NCBI GenBank assembly: GCA_916613615.1 | Contig: OU744721.1 | Coordinates: 75,149,060-75,213,059 of the forward strand | From: Steromphala cineraria | Lineage: Eukaryota > Mollusca > Gastropoda > Trochida > Trochidae | Length of the DNA: 64,000 nucleotides | Direction of reading: 5' to 3' | Shown here: piece by piece, positions 50,151-62,929 of the stretch | Layout of the letters: each line of letters starts with the position of its first letter | Position numbering within the stretch: the stretch's first letter is position 1 | Program-made: the position numbers and the translations under genes | Notes under the pieces: generated by a model | What the model was told of the DNA's origin: nothing | Database searches by the model: none | The model's input: the letters and a program-made list of their open reading frames with translations, nothing else

Positions 50151-53100
50151 TACTAAAGTTTGTGTCTGAAATTATGCAGCAAACAGCAATAATTATTTAC
50201 GGAATATTCACGGTTTCATATTATTGCAATAAAACGGTATATAAAACATAATCGTTTATGATATTACCTGAGTAATGAATTTACGTGATAAAATTGAAAT
50301 TACACTAGTTACGATTAGATAGTCACTTATAGTGATTTGTATCAAAGGTTAAATCTATAAAGTCACAATTGAATTAATAAGAACTAAGAAAAACATTTAC
50401 ATAAAAACAAATTTGTTCCCTCCCAATATTTCTCTCATTTTGGAGCATGTTGTTGTTGCTACATTTAACGACATCTGTTCTTGGTTTACTTTTCTATTGA
50501 ATCATCGTTTTAAAACAGGAATGTGGAGTAGGTGTCCTAAATGTATATCTATGTCTACAGAAATAGATAATGTTTAATTAAAATGAAATTAGACATAAGT
50601 AAATATCTTAAGTATTCTATCGTTATTTCCTACGACCCAAGGTCACACCTATGCTGCATTTTAACGACAACAGTTCCTGTTAATGGTCTTATCATAAGAT
50701 TCTGTGGTTTATTTATTAGAAGCCATTATATTCATTTGGTTCTCTGAGGAGTATTTTATCGAAGCCTTTCTTGTAGGCTTTATTAAGTTAAGTCACAAAG
50801 ACCATATACTATTAAAGGAATGTGTCTGTTTCCTTTTTCTTATAGATTACCCTCGTTTACATTACTCGTTTACTCGAGCAGTTATGTAGAATAAAACGTT
50901 GAAAATGAGACAAATCAAAGAGTATTACTAGAATCAGAATATTTATTGTTCACTTTTTTTTAATCATTGATTCTAAGAGCCACGATGAGTAATTGATACT
51001 TCTGCTGTATATAAATAATATGCCAATCAAAGCGAGATTCCTATTAGGCCAGTGACATTGATAAGTATTTCTTTCTTGAATTTGTCATTATGGAATGTAC
51101 GTTTTCAATATGTGATTACAGAAAATATTTCTATTCATTGTGATCCCCATTTTTAATAGCATTTTCAACTCTAGACATCGAAGTACCATTTTCCAGACAT
51201 CTCATTTTACGTTTTGAACCGATTTGGAGTCATGTTTACTGACCCATCTTAACTCTTGTTTTTATAAAGATAAAAATCTGCTGTTGTCTGACGCTTGTGG
51301 CGATCGCTAAAGTTTTCCGTAATCTGAAATACTTTCAACCGCATTGGCACAATTGAGACATGTTTAATGACACGATTACAAATGATTGGCAGGGGATGCT
51401 CTTTTGTCACCCTCTGCTACTTTCAATATTGACAAAACGGAGAATGTGTTATATCTCAATTTGGCAAACTTGGATGTAAAGACCTGACAGGAAATTTCAA
51501 TCATAACCATTATTAAAAATACATGTTTCCTTTCTATGTGTTATACATTACTTATGGCAATTTCAATCATAACCATTATAAAAGTATCATTATCATTTCT
51601 ACAACACAACCTTTTTAAAATGAATACTTGGTAAATAATACCTAAAATACATAATACATCTGAAAGGATACACTAACTTACAATTTCCCAATTTCAGTCA
51701 AAATCTGATGCAAGTGTTTTACATATCTATATATGAAAATATATTTGTACGACATAAATGTCTGAGGTGCCGCAGGATTCAATGAATATGTTTCATTTGC
51801 ATTCACAAAATATTGGTCCGTAAGTTATTTGTTAGACACGATAATCATATTTCAACCCACTTTAATGCCGACCTGAAAGACATTTGCATTTGGGTGTTGC
51901 AACAGTGCTCTCTACAATTTAATTTGGACGACCTTCATGTATTGAAATGATAAACACAACTTACGCTGTAGGTATGCTAATTTGCCTTATCAGTAATCCT
52001 TGTAAAACCAGAAACTTTCTACATAGTAATGCTAACAATGCTGACATATTTAACTTACCATGGTAAAACTGCCTTATTCCATTTTTATAGTTTAAAGTTG
52101 CTCCATTTACCTCGCAGGTGTTAAATAAGATGTGTGTAAAAAAAATAAAGATACATCATAGCTTTTATACATGTCAAAAAAACAATTGTATTTGCAATAA
52201 CCAGTCAACGATTCAAGTTGTCAAATGTAAAAATATGTTTCTCCCTACAAACCTAATGCCTTGCTAATGGATGTTTTTTATTCTATCATGCAGAAGACAC
52301 AAATCTGCATGGAGATTGACAATCTAATTTGAAATAGACTGAACTCGTCATGTGATCAATGAAGATTTGATTGCCCAATTACAGGCCCACACTGGTTTAT
52401 TAGAGCATTTCCTCGGAGGTGTTTCCTGCATGAGAGCTTGTTGTGTTTATCTCTTCCTGTTGATGGAATCCAGTTTCCGGATTTGTGATTCAGGAACGGG
52501 GTCAAAGGAATGTTAAAATATTATTCAGTCAGAGATTAAGAAGATATTAACATCTGAGAGAAGATGATAGAGTCAATACCATCATCAACAAGGCAGACAA
52601 CGTGTTTTTTTGTAAATGCGTCTGACGTTGCCTAAAATTCATACATTACATTGACATTGTTTACGAATTATCATCCAATTGTTAAGCTTTTTCATTTCAA
52701 TGGTCTCTAACCACTTACTGAAAGTGTCTAATACAACTATGTAAATAAATATTCTACAAACATATTTCTACAAACATTAATCTTGAATTGGAAAAGTTTA
52801 GATCAAATGCACCTATAGATAGGTAACTTAATATTGAAAAGTAAATGAAATCGTAGTTTAAATGTCCCATAAAGTACTGGCGGAAATGATAGAAAAATGC
52901 TTTTGGGAGTTTCTTTTAATTCCACCGTAAATCAAACAATATTTTGTGGAATTATCTACTTAAATCTAAGTGCTTCAGTCTCTTTCAATTCCTGTGACAC
53001 CCACATAACTATTTGAACTCTTGTTCATGAACAATATCAGCATAACCAACTTAAAGATGAAACGATTTATTTTCTAAACAATGACATGATATGCCGATCA

Positions 53101-53420
53101 GGATTCTTGAGTTAACAAATCAATTATATTCTTGTACATGTACAGATGAATAGTATTAGTTGAATACATCTAATGATGACAATAGACTTGAATAGTTCAA
53201 TACCTTTTTCTAATTAAGCGAATGTACATGTATACTCGGTAAATATTGTTAAAAAGAACATTGCATTTCTTTGGAGGACGGGTCAGTCAAGTCTTAAAAC
53301 AACGTTTTGTCGTCATCAGGTTATTTTGATAAATCAAGAAAATACAATTTACCGTTTACCATCACTATCAAACACGCATATGTATTGATAATGCTTATAT
53401 TGATAATTTTGAATGAATTG
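50151..53420. repeat. Large duplication copy 2, block beta
   Basis: Collinear with 25,001-28,700. A 20-bp phrase, ATTTCAATCATAACCATTAT, occurs twice, near 51,493 and 51,561, only in this copy. GATTGGCAGG lies at 51,384-51,393. Confidence 0.8.
52262..52412 (+). repeat. Splice-acceptor-like module, beta copy 2
   Basis: TTATTCTATCATGCAG ends at 52,293. As in beta copy 1, the frame stops after about a dozen residues (KTQICMEIDNLI), so this stop predates the large duplication. Confidence 0.5.
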
Positions 53421-56400
53421 AATGTTGGATTTTTAATATTACTCTATCATGCATCATATGTGGAAACAACTACATCTATTATATATTTCATTTCCAAACG
53501 ATCTGCAACTTTCTGCTGAGGAAGGATCATTAAGATGTTGTTTTTGCTTTGTAAAAATCGTCATTTATGTAATTTTGTGAACAAATCAATTGAGTATTAT
53601 GTACGTCATTGGTATCAACTGCCTTATGAAATAGAAACCTTGACATTGTGAACTATCTTAAGACATAATTGCAATTTAATCTTTTGTCCCTACTTTCGTT
53701 AACGTTCCTCTGAAAAATAATACAAGTGCTGAAACGTCATGGTATAAAAACAGATAGGTATACCATGATCATGTTTGGAAATCAATCCTTCTTATTTCGC
53801 TTCTAGACACACACGCTCATGCAAAAAACCTTTCAGCTGCAAGTTAGACCCTTGGAATATATCTTTTCTAAAACTTTCTCAAAAGAAAAGTTAAATGAGA
53901 TTGCAATTTGCGAGTTTCTAATAAAATTGCTAACCAAGAATAACCTACAGGTACTAGCCCACGGAAGTTAATAGTGATACTTTTTATGCATGTAGTTCTG
54001 TTATAAAAGGAATGATAGTGCAATGTATGTTTTTGACAATTCTCCTTCAATGAATATCACATCAGTAGACATTGATGTTTAACTATGTTTGTATCAACAT
54101 TTTAAAAGGAAGTTCTAATTACTGCTATGCTAAGCAGGAAGTACAGACCAGCTGTCTGTGCTTGTTTGTGCCTTCAAACCTAATACCTTGTTAATGAATT
54201 TTCACTTTCTATCATGCAGAAGATACAAATCACCATGAAGATTGACAAATTAATTTGGCGTAGAATAGACTCGTCAATTTGATCAATGGCAAGGTGATTA
54301 CCAAATCACGACACACGCTCATTTTATTAGACAATTTCCTCAGATAACGTCCATGCATGTTCCCATTCTCTTTATATCTCCATGTCATGTTGGCAGGCTT
54401 TATCATCATTATTATAAATGTTACTGAAACATTGAGCATGTCTCTTTTGGAGAAACCCCGTCACACAACTGAACTCCAATGTTACAGTATTTAACATTAT
54501 GTAGTCTCTATCCTTACTCTGTTTTAATGACTTGCTGTGCAGTCTTGCAATTCTGCATTAAACAAATCAAATACATGTTTGCAGGAATCACTGCCAATGT
54601 TTATTTTTATACATAGTTTTTTTTATTGAAGTAATGTCAGATAAATGTTTTTCCGACTCAAGTGTAAACAAATTCTGAGAGTTACCTATTTTGAGTATAT
54701 AATTACAAAAACAAGTTGCAGAACTGTACAGAGTTTCTGAAACAATTGATGGTTATTGTTATAAGCATTGTCAATACAAAAACTGATATTGAATTTAACC
54801 ATCAGATATATATATTTGCCTTTATTCATTTAAATACTACCAATATGAGGAACATTTTAGAAACTCTTTTAAGTATAAAAATGACATTACAAAATCTCGA
54901 TGACAGTTACACAAAACTGTAACAAATTCTTTAGATTTTTAACTCCCTTTGATTAGAAATATTCAAATACAATGTGACCTTTAAACCTATGTGTTACATT
55001 AATAGTTAAAATTAAATTATTCTCTGATACTATTGAAAATAGAGATAACAAGGACCTAAAAGCAAAAGTTCAAGTATTCAACACGATAATGTATCTAATA
55101 TGATATAACATTTCAATTCACACTTTCAAAGTGAGCTACTAGAACCTGGGCATACTTATAATCAATCACATCTGCCCTCATTGGACAATTTGGTCATTTG
55201 TCGGATTACTGGTTACATGTGATTGGCAGGATGAGGAAATTTTCCCACTAATTCGGCTACATATTTATGTCAAATATTGATATACTTGCTCTTCTCTGAT
55301 GCTGCAGTTATTTGAGGAGTATTAACATAGTTAAGGGTTGAGGTAACAGCATTGGTGTCTTATAGAATGCAATCATGGTCGCACAAACGATTTTATTTCA
55401 GTGATAGCAACAAATCTGTCTTTATTTCATCTTCAGTAGTACGAAATGCCTTTGTCAAAAACATTATTGATAATATTTGATTGTTGATAAATATATCTTT
55501 ATGTAAATCTAGTTTTAAAACTTTTATTCTTAAGTAACTTGTTTCAAGTACTCTCTGGAATCATGGAACATAATTTATGTTAGCATGTACCATCATTTAT
55601 CGAATATCAAAAGTCACTGTGTTTAGGATTTACATTTGAGAAAACAGCAAGTAATCTTTTCAAATATCAAAATGACATAAAGAAAATATTTACATGTAGG
55701 TCTCTGAGACATGCCAGACTTACCTTTTCCAATATGTGCCTAATTTAGAAATATAATGCAAATTTTTTATGAATACAAATGGTTGAGACAACAAAAAGGT
55801 CAGTTATCATATTTGAAGATACATTACAAACATGAGTTTAGCAACGGAATGGGTGCAGGTTTGTCTTCCAAATGTTGCTATTCACCATCCTAAAAAGAAA
55901 GGGAATTACGAAAGTCTGAGTAGCGTTTTTCATCAATTATGTCTGTCTTTTAATACCATAAATCAAGTAACTCGCGACCAATTTGGCCATATGTTGGATG
56001 GCATTGTTGCAAGTGATTGGCAGGACGATGACATTTTCCCCTCTCGGTGCTCCAATTTATATCAATATTGACAAACCTGCTCTTCTAGAATCTGTCTAGA
56101 CCAAAGTTAGGAGTATTTTGTGGGGCTAAGGGTCGAGTTGCAGCGTTGGTGTCTCATTGGAGTTCTGAAATTGTCACACTGGCTGAAAGTGTTTAACCTA
56201 CAGAATTTATGTTTGAGACGTTTCTACATTTCTTGTAATAAAGGCAAATTTTGTGTTTATGAGACGTTTGTCTTGGGTTGCTCCATCATATAATTGCTTA
56301 TTTTCATACTTTTGTGATGTCAACTCTTTTGCATTAGTTTTCTAGTACACTACCATATATTGAGATATGTTGACAACAACAATTATTTTCTGAAAATGTT

Positions 56401-58960
56401 TTATGAAAGAAGTAAATATGCGTATCTCCAAGAGTGGCATCACAAAATATTCACATCAAGTTCTCTTAACGTTTTACTATATGACAAAACATGATTTCTG
56501 TCCTGAGAAATACTTTCATAAACAATGCGACTTCACGGAGATGCCTGTCAAAGTTTCGCTGTAATGTAGTATGGATTCAGATATCAAAATCCAAATACTT
56601 CTTTTTCTTTTTGTAAATATCAGTTAGAAAATGGATTCCATGTTGTTTTTATATTGCCCACATATTATGAATTAAGGGCGTAAATATCATCCAGGTTATC
56701 GTAACCACGACCCACACATGTACAAATTGATTAACCTGTTTTAACTGTTGATTTTGATAATCTTTTCAAGCTTTGTCTATTCTAAGGAAAGGTGTTCAAA
56801 CTGAGAAACAATGTGTCTGCTTTGTGTCAAGATTTTGTTCTGTGGCGCAGTTAACTTTATCTATCTAGTTTTCTACACATGTTGTACTTTTGGCCACATG
56901 GCCATTTATACAAATTAAATGAACATATTGAGAAGTGTTTTACATCTACTTCGACATTACGTGGAAATAAATTAGATATCATATTAGATATTTATTGTTA
57001 AGTCATTCAAACTGTTAGAAAATATAATGCCATATTTTGGTTTATAGAAAATAAATATTTAATAAGCATAAAATTCAAAACTCAACTAATTACTTAATTA
57101 GTAACTTCGATTGTCCAGGTGCCATTTCCTATAACACCATGTGCAAAGTACCCTGAAAATCTCTTATGACTTATAAAACAGACGCAAAGCACATCCAAGA
57201 GTGTCAGGAGGAATTGGATCCGGAAAAATTTAGGTCCAAATCTTAACATTCATTGACATGATCGCGAGACTTTAAACTTGTGAATTGTAACTTGATGGAC
57301 GTCTTCCATAAGGTAACTCAGTTTTAGGTAGACATTTTAAAAAGCCTTTCTGGAAAAGATATTGAGCTTACTACTTTTATCAAGAAACGAACAATTTAAA
57401 TAATATCATAAGCATAATTATAACCCACCCTTGTAATACTTTCATTTGCCACTCACATACAAGGTTCTGCTAAAAAGTAGAGTGTACAAAAACCGATTTA
57501 ACTCTTCTGAACAGTTGATTACGTGGAAATGTTAACAGTTCTGTTAATAAGCTGGGTTCAGCAAAAGTATCTGAAGACAACATGGCTTTGTGTGTTGAGC
57601 TTTCTTTCCTGCTTGAAGATAAAGATTTGATGACTTACCTTTTAGAGTCTTTATTGCATGTATTTTACTTCAAGACATGGACCATGAGTGTCATTTGCAA
57701 CTTCATTACCCAGGATATTTATATCTTAATTGAAATTTGAAACATATCACCTTTTTGCCACGCATGTTATACGACCGTATTGTTCTATTCTCATGGGATA
57801 AAAACATCCAATGCAGTTATTTGTTTCTGTTTTAATTATTTAGTCATGTGCATGGACTCTGCATGTACCCTCTGGTAGTAATGACATTCATATGTTGATC
57901 AAATAAGCAAATGGTAGTATAAGCAAAGCTTAAATTACTATACATTTTGGTTCTGTGTAAGTCACACGCTACATCATAGGAATTAATTTTGAATCAAAGA
58001 AAATGTTATTCCTTAGACAACAAGTGACTTCTGAAGAACAATTACAAAACAAATTGATTTCTAAGTAGAATTTTAACAAATGTAACTTTTCCAAAGGCAC
58101 TTGCTCCACAAAAAGAGCATAAACAAATACTACACAAAAAGTAAAGCAAAACAAATTCGTAGATCCAAACCATGCAGTATGTATTAAAGGACAACAAAAG
58201 GTTTTGAGCACTATTGTAATGTCAAACACATTTTGAAGTGAATTGTTTAAGCTCGATGACATTCAATTTCAATGAAGGTAACAAATAGAACTAAATTCCG
58301 AATTATTTTGTTTAATGCAATATAAAATATTAAATATTAACAATGCAACTAGTTGCATAGATCATCTGAATTTAAACTAACTCCGAAAAGAAAATATTTC
58401 ATTTTACGCCAAACGTCATTGTCTAGATATCAGTAAAGTATATAAATATCTTCCTTTCTATCTATCTATGACTTGCATAAGTATAGGTCAAAAAATAAGT
58501 CAAAGAAAAGGTTTAACGTCATTCAAATCATTTTTACAACACACAAAGATTGTTAAGATCACCAATGACAAAGTATTAATTACTGTCCTATATGCTTTAA
58601 CATTAAAACTAAAAAAGCACTTTACTTTATTTTCCAGTCGATTGAATTGTTTTCAACCTACCTAATAACTACTGCAAACATACGTTATCTCTTAAACTTT
58701 TTTTCTTAGTATCGAATAAAAACAAAGAATTCTATTTTCATAGATCTAAATTCAATTGTTTGTTAACAAGGTCTATTCGTTAGTTGCTTTTGTATCAAAA
58801 GTAAAGTGTATTATTTTGATTACATTATCTAATCAGTTCTGTGTAAATCACATATGTGAAGGGAAAGATATATTTTGCAAAGCTTTGAGAAATGTTAAAC
58901 TTATTATTTGGCAAAATTTCTTCTCATTATAATGTTATAATATAAATAAGTATATATGTT
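53421..58960. repeat. Large duplication copy 2, block gamma
   Basis: Collinear with 28,701-33,800, with two copy 2 insertions at about 56,390-56,930 and 57,190-58,120 that I cannot identify. GATTGGCAGG modules are at 55,221 and 56,015. Confidence 0.75.
54188..54345 (+). repeat. Splice-acceptor-like module, gamma copy 2
   Basis: TTTCACTTTCTATCATGCAG ends at 54,219. The frame reads KIQITMKIDKLIWRRIDSSI and then stops. The GGTGAG donor-like site of copy 1 has become GGTGAT. Confidence 0.5.
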
Positions 58961-58965
58961 TACTT

Positions 58966-59105
58966 AAGGATTGTTTTACATGTTTAAGCCTCTATCTATG
59001 TATAACAGTGCCTCTACCGATGTATAACAGCAATACGCTACGCGATTTTATACAATTTGTTGCTGTTATACATAGATAGAGGCTTAAACATGTAAAACAA
59101 TCCTT
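58966..59105. repeat. Perfect 43-bp inverted repeat, hairpin
   Basis: The arms 58,966-59,008 and 59,063-59,105 are exact reverse complements. The 54-bp loop holds an imperfect third copy of part of the arm (GCCTCTACCGATGTATAACA). It is absent from copy 1. The perfect arms suggest a young foldback or MITE insertion. Confidence 0.9.
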
Positions 59106-59915
59106 ATAATTACAAAATCAACCTTTTAACTAAGTTTTTCTTAATTATTTTGAAAAATCTAGCATCAGTTTCGTGAGTTTGTCGTTTGTTACACGAAACA
59201 ATACAAAGTTGAATAAAAAATGAGAACTCAATAAACAAAAACGGCAGATGATTAAATTTTGTTTTCGCAACCATTGACACCAATGCAATCACAATTCGTT
59301 TTATCCGGAATCCGCATTTTTAGAATTATCCTTATTAGTATATCACTCGACGTTCAAAATGTCCGCCGTTTGCAAGACGCTCGGACCAAACAAGCTTGAG
59401 GACTCGTAGTTATTAAAATGTAGCCTTTCCGGTGAATGTATGGATTGTGTTAGGGAGAAGAATGTATTTACTTGTTACAAACGCAGGTGGGAAGTGATAA
59501 GATATGTTAAATCAGCATTTGCAAATTTGTATGCATTCATCGAGAAATGGCAGCAGGTTTTTCAGCGCTCTCGTCCAATCAGAATCGCGGAAATTAGTGT
59601 AACAAAATCATTTTGTAATTATATGACAATGAATATCAAACTAATGGATGGCTTACATTCATCTATGGCATATTGTATAAAGTATTCGACATACTTTGCA
59701 GCATTTTACGTCATGCTATGAGACGAATCAATACCCTTACACCAACAGTCAATATCGGTCACTGACATTAGTTCCACTGGCACCACCTGTAACTAATAAC
59801 TCTATTTCAGTAACTGCTAACAGACACCAGGGAAAATATTCATTGTCGGTAAGCTGTATTTCATGGTTCCTTAAAATAGAATCCCGTACACAAAAGCAAC
59901 AATACCTTATATAGT
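59106..59915. repeat. End of large duplication copy 2
   Basis: About 59,106-59,630 has no match in copy 1 and belongs with the hairpin insertion or another insertion. From CTAATGGATGG at 59,640 to about 59,900 the sequence again matches copy 1 (33,797-33,830, then 34,860-35,000). The match ends near 59,915. Confidence 0.65.
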
Positions 59916-61924
59916 ATTACAACATCAGAAACAAATCAGGTTATGTCTTATTTACAAAACTTATAATGAAATTAATCTAAAGATCACCAGCGACTTTAGC
60001 AGACTGTTTCTGTTTCATTTACTCTGCATAGATAACACGTAGACGCTGCTCACCACTGCCAATAAGCTGATCTGAAGGTAAGTTCCGCAGGATATTGATC
60101 CAACAAGCAACATACAGATAGCATGATATTAGAAAACGTATAGACTAAAACTGCATATACTAAAATTGAACATTTCAGATGTTACAGTAATCCATGAAGT
60201 TCAGAAGTTCATCTCATAAGCTGAACTTATAATTAAATTATAATCCCTTTCTTTATTAAGTCAAGGTTGACTTATTGACTTACTATGACCTATGTTTTTT
60301 GTGAAAGAAGTCCCTCATCAATTTCGTAAGACTATCAATTGATTATGATTGCATATGTAACTACATGCTAATTCATTTAATAGCTATGTCAGCAAAAGAT
60401 GCATAATTTTTGTATGAGTATCAAATTGTTTTAATTTGATACTCTGTCATACATTAAATTATTCATTCATGTTATTTAAAACTTACATTTTGTTTGATAG
60501 ACTTTATGAATGAAATCCAGAAGTCCTGTGGCTCAGTTTAGTTAAGATAGATAAGTTATTACTTTTGACCTAAACATTGAACAAACACTAAAAACAACAT
60601 TGCCAGGTTCATGCAACAAAGCCACTAGTGAAGTTCATATCCAATTCTTAACAGGAGTGGAAATCATTCTTTTTTTAATATCATGAGTTAAACCAAAATA
60701 CATTTAATGAGAACACAAAAAAGGAATTTGGGACCAAGATTTATTGAAAGTTATCGGATATTATACATATATCATGAAAGTTATCAGCCAAATAGGGGAT
60801 TTTTGCTATGTGTGACAATATAAAATGGAGGATTGGTTGTGATTGATGAGAGAAGACACGTGGCAGATGGTGGTCAAATCAAATTTCAATCCTGGCCATT
60901 TGCTTCAGATAGTGGTTCGGTCGATTATTAAGATGACATTAGCACTTTGTGGCTTCATTCTAATTCTAAAATGTGTGTATGCTGCCTACATGTATGTGTC
61001 CATAACTAGCCATGAAATTTTTTTCACGTGCCACTTGACTGTTATACGGATACGGCAAAACTTTAAAACACTTTATAAACATACTGGAATGCAGAAATAG
61101 GCCATATCATGGGCAAAAATAACTATTTAAATAGACTCCAAGATATTATGATGTTCCCTTGTACATTTTACTTAAAGAGATTCCTCACTAGATTGTTACA
61201 AAAATAGTATTTCAAAAATAGATTTCCCTCTATCAGTATAAATTATAAATAAATGTCATCCCTGTGTTTTGGTGTTGATGTCACACTATGTTATAGGTTT
61301 TGAAATAACTTATTATCTATTCAAAACGGGGCTTAAAATTTAAAAGAATTTTTCAGGAAACACGTCAGCAGTTTTAGTTTTTAACACGAAACTAACAAAC
61401 GCTAAGTTTATTTCATTAAAGTCAGTAGCTTGATTAAAAGAGTTGATAGTTCAACCATAACACATACCAATCGTTGGCATAAGAGGTATTGCCATGATAA
61501 TCAATCATGAGACATACCAGTTTCAATTCCTTGATGTACATGTACATCATGTACAAAATAGAAATTGTTCTATTTCAAACGTACACAGATATACAAAGTT
61601 AATGTAATGCATCCTATGCAACATTCCAAATTGGGTAGATGTCTAAATTATTGGGCATAGGATGCAGTATGGTCTACGTTCTATTGCATCTTTTATGAAA
61701 AAAGTTAGTTTTAATTGAACCGCTTTTTAAAAGAGTTGCATGGCGCGTCCAGTTTTCGATCATGTTTTAGCAAATGGATGGTCCGCTATTGTGTTTTCTA
61801 CATAACAGGTCGAGATTCTTTCTAAAATATCTATTTCTTCACCGATTAAAGGATGTCATCTCACCATAGGAAATATGAGTCCTAATTCCTCTTTAAAGGG
61901 GAAGTAGCACGTTTTTAAGGGTAA
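59916..61924. other. Unassigned AT-rich DNA
   Basis: I see no gene and no match to the duplicated units. The palindrome TGATGTACATGTACATCA lies at 61,532-61,549. A 12-bp inverted pair, TGCATCCTATGC / GCATAGGATGCA, sits at 61,608-61,619 and 61,655-61,666. Confidence 0.4.
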
Positions 61925-62755
61925 TATCCTCGTCCGGGGTTCGGACAGTCTTGACTTATCCTCGGACAGTACCACTTAATGATCTCGCATACAGCACAGC
62001 TTTAATATATGCCCCAAAAAGGTTAATTTTATCACCCAACACACATTAACTCGTTTATTTACATTGAAAACCGATAATAAACGGCTTCCTTTCCGAAGAT
62101 AAACTTCTCGGCAACTCCCGAATGCGCCGCGAGAATCTGATGACGTCACAATGGCATGTGCATGCATTGACGCTAAAACACTGTACAGGCTAAACTAAAT
62201 GATTTAGGAGTAAATAATTTTGTAATATGTGTTAGTTGAATGTTTCTCCATGTTTCCTTAGCAGTTGTTAGATAATTTATATGTTTTTCAATTCTCTATA
62301 AAGAAAATATATAAGTGTCCGAACCATGGTCAAAACTGTCCGGACCAAGGCCATTTTCATATATTTCGAAAATCCCGATATTTACTTCTAAATTAACTTT
62401 TTAATTGCAAATATTTATCGGAGTGTGATTACATAGTAGTTTCTCTTTAAAAACAAATAAAGCATATGATCTTTTGGCGCTTCTTACATTTCCTGAAATT
62501 AGTGCAAACATTTACATGAAAACAAATATTACGCCATTTTCCTCCATGAACCGGTTTATTTCCCCTGTCCGAAAAAGTAAGTTGGGAAATAGGTACGATA
62601 ATAAAATGTTTATCAAGAGAAATATATATCAAGACAGATTACAAAAAAAAACATTTTGAAACAAATGACAACTGCGTCAGCTTCTAATCAAAAGTGTCCG
62701 AAGTTCGGGCGACTTCGGGTGGTGTCCGAACCTCGGTCAGTTTGCCCTACGCTTT
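61925..62755. mobile_element. Possible non-autonomous element with GTCCGAAC-rich ends
   Basis: TCCGGGGTTCGGACAGT near 61,934 is roughly inverted at the right as GTGTCCGAACCTCGGTCAG (about 62,720). Related GTCCGAA and GTCCGGA phrases lie inside, near 62,318, 62,338 and 62,695. Base composition changes sharply at both ends. AATCTGATGACGTCAC at about 62,135 resembles a phrase inside the 33,833 insertion. Boundaries and class are uncertain. Confidence 0.35.
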
Positions 62756-62929
62756 TTATTGTCTTTGACGTGTACCTACACACAACACCAAATCATTTAA
62801 TTAAACAGCAGCGGAAATATTCTGACCATCAAAATCGATATTGACAATGCTTTACTAGTGTGCATGTATAAATGTACTGTTTTAAATAGTGGAAACTATC
62901 GTACATGTGCCACTTAAAAACATCAATAA

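Noticed and set aside
55832..56071. Frame of 79 codons across the GATTGGCAGG module
   Set aside because: Other copies of the module have stops and frameshifts in this frame, so the conservation is at the DNA level.
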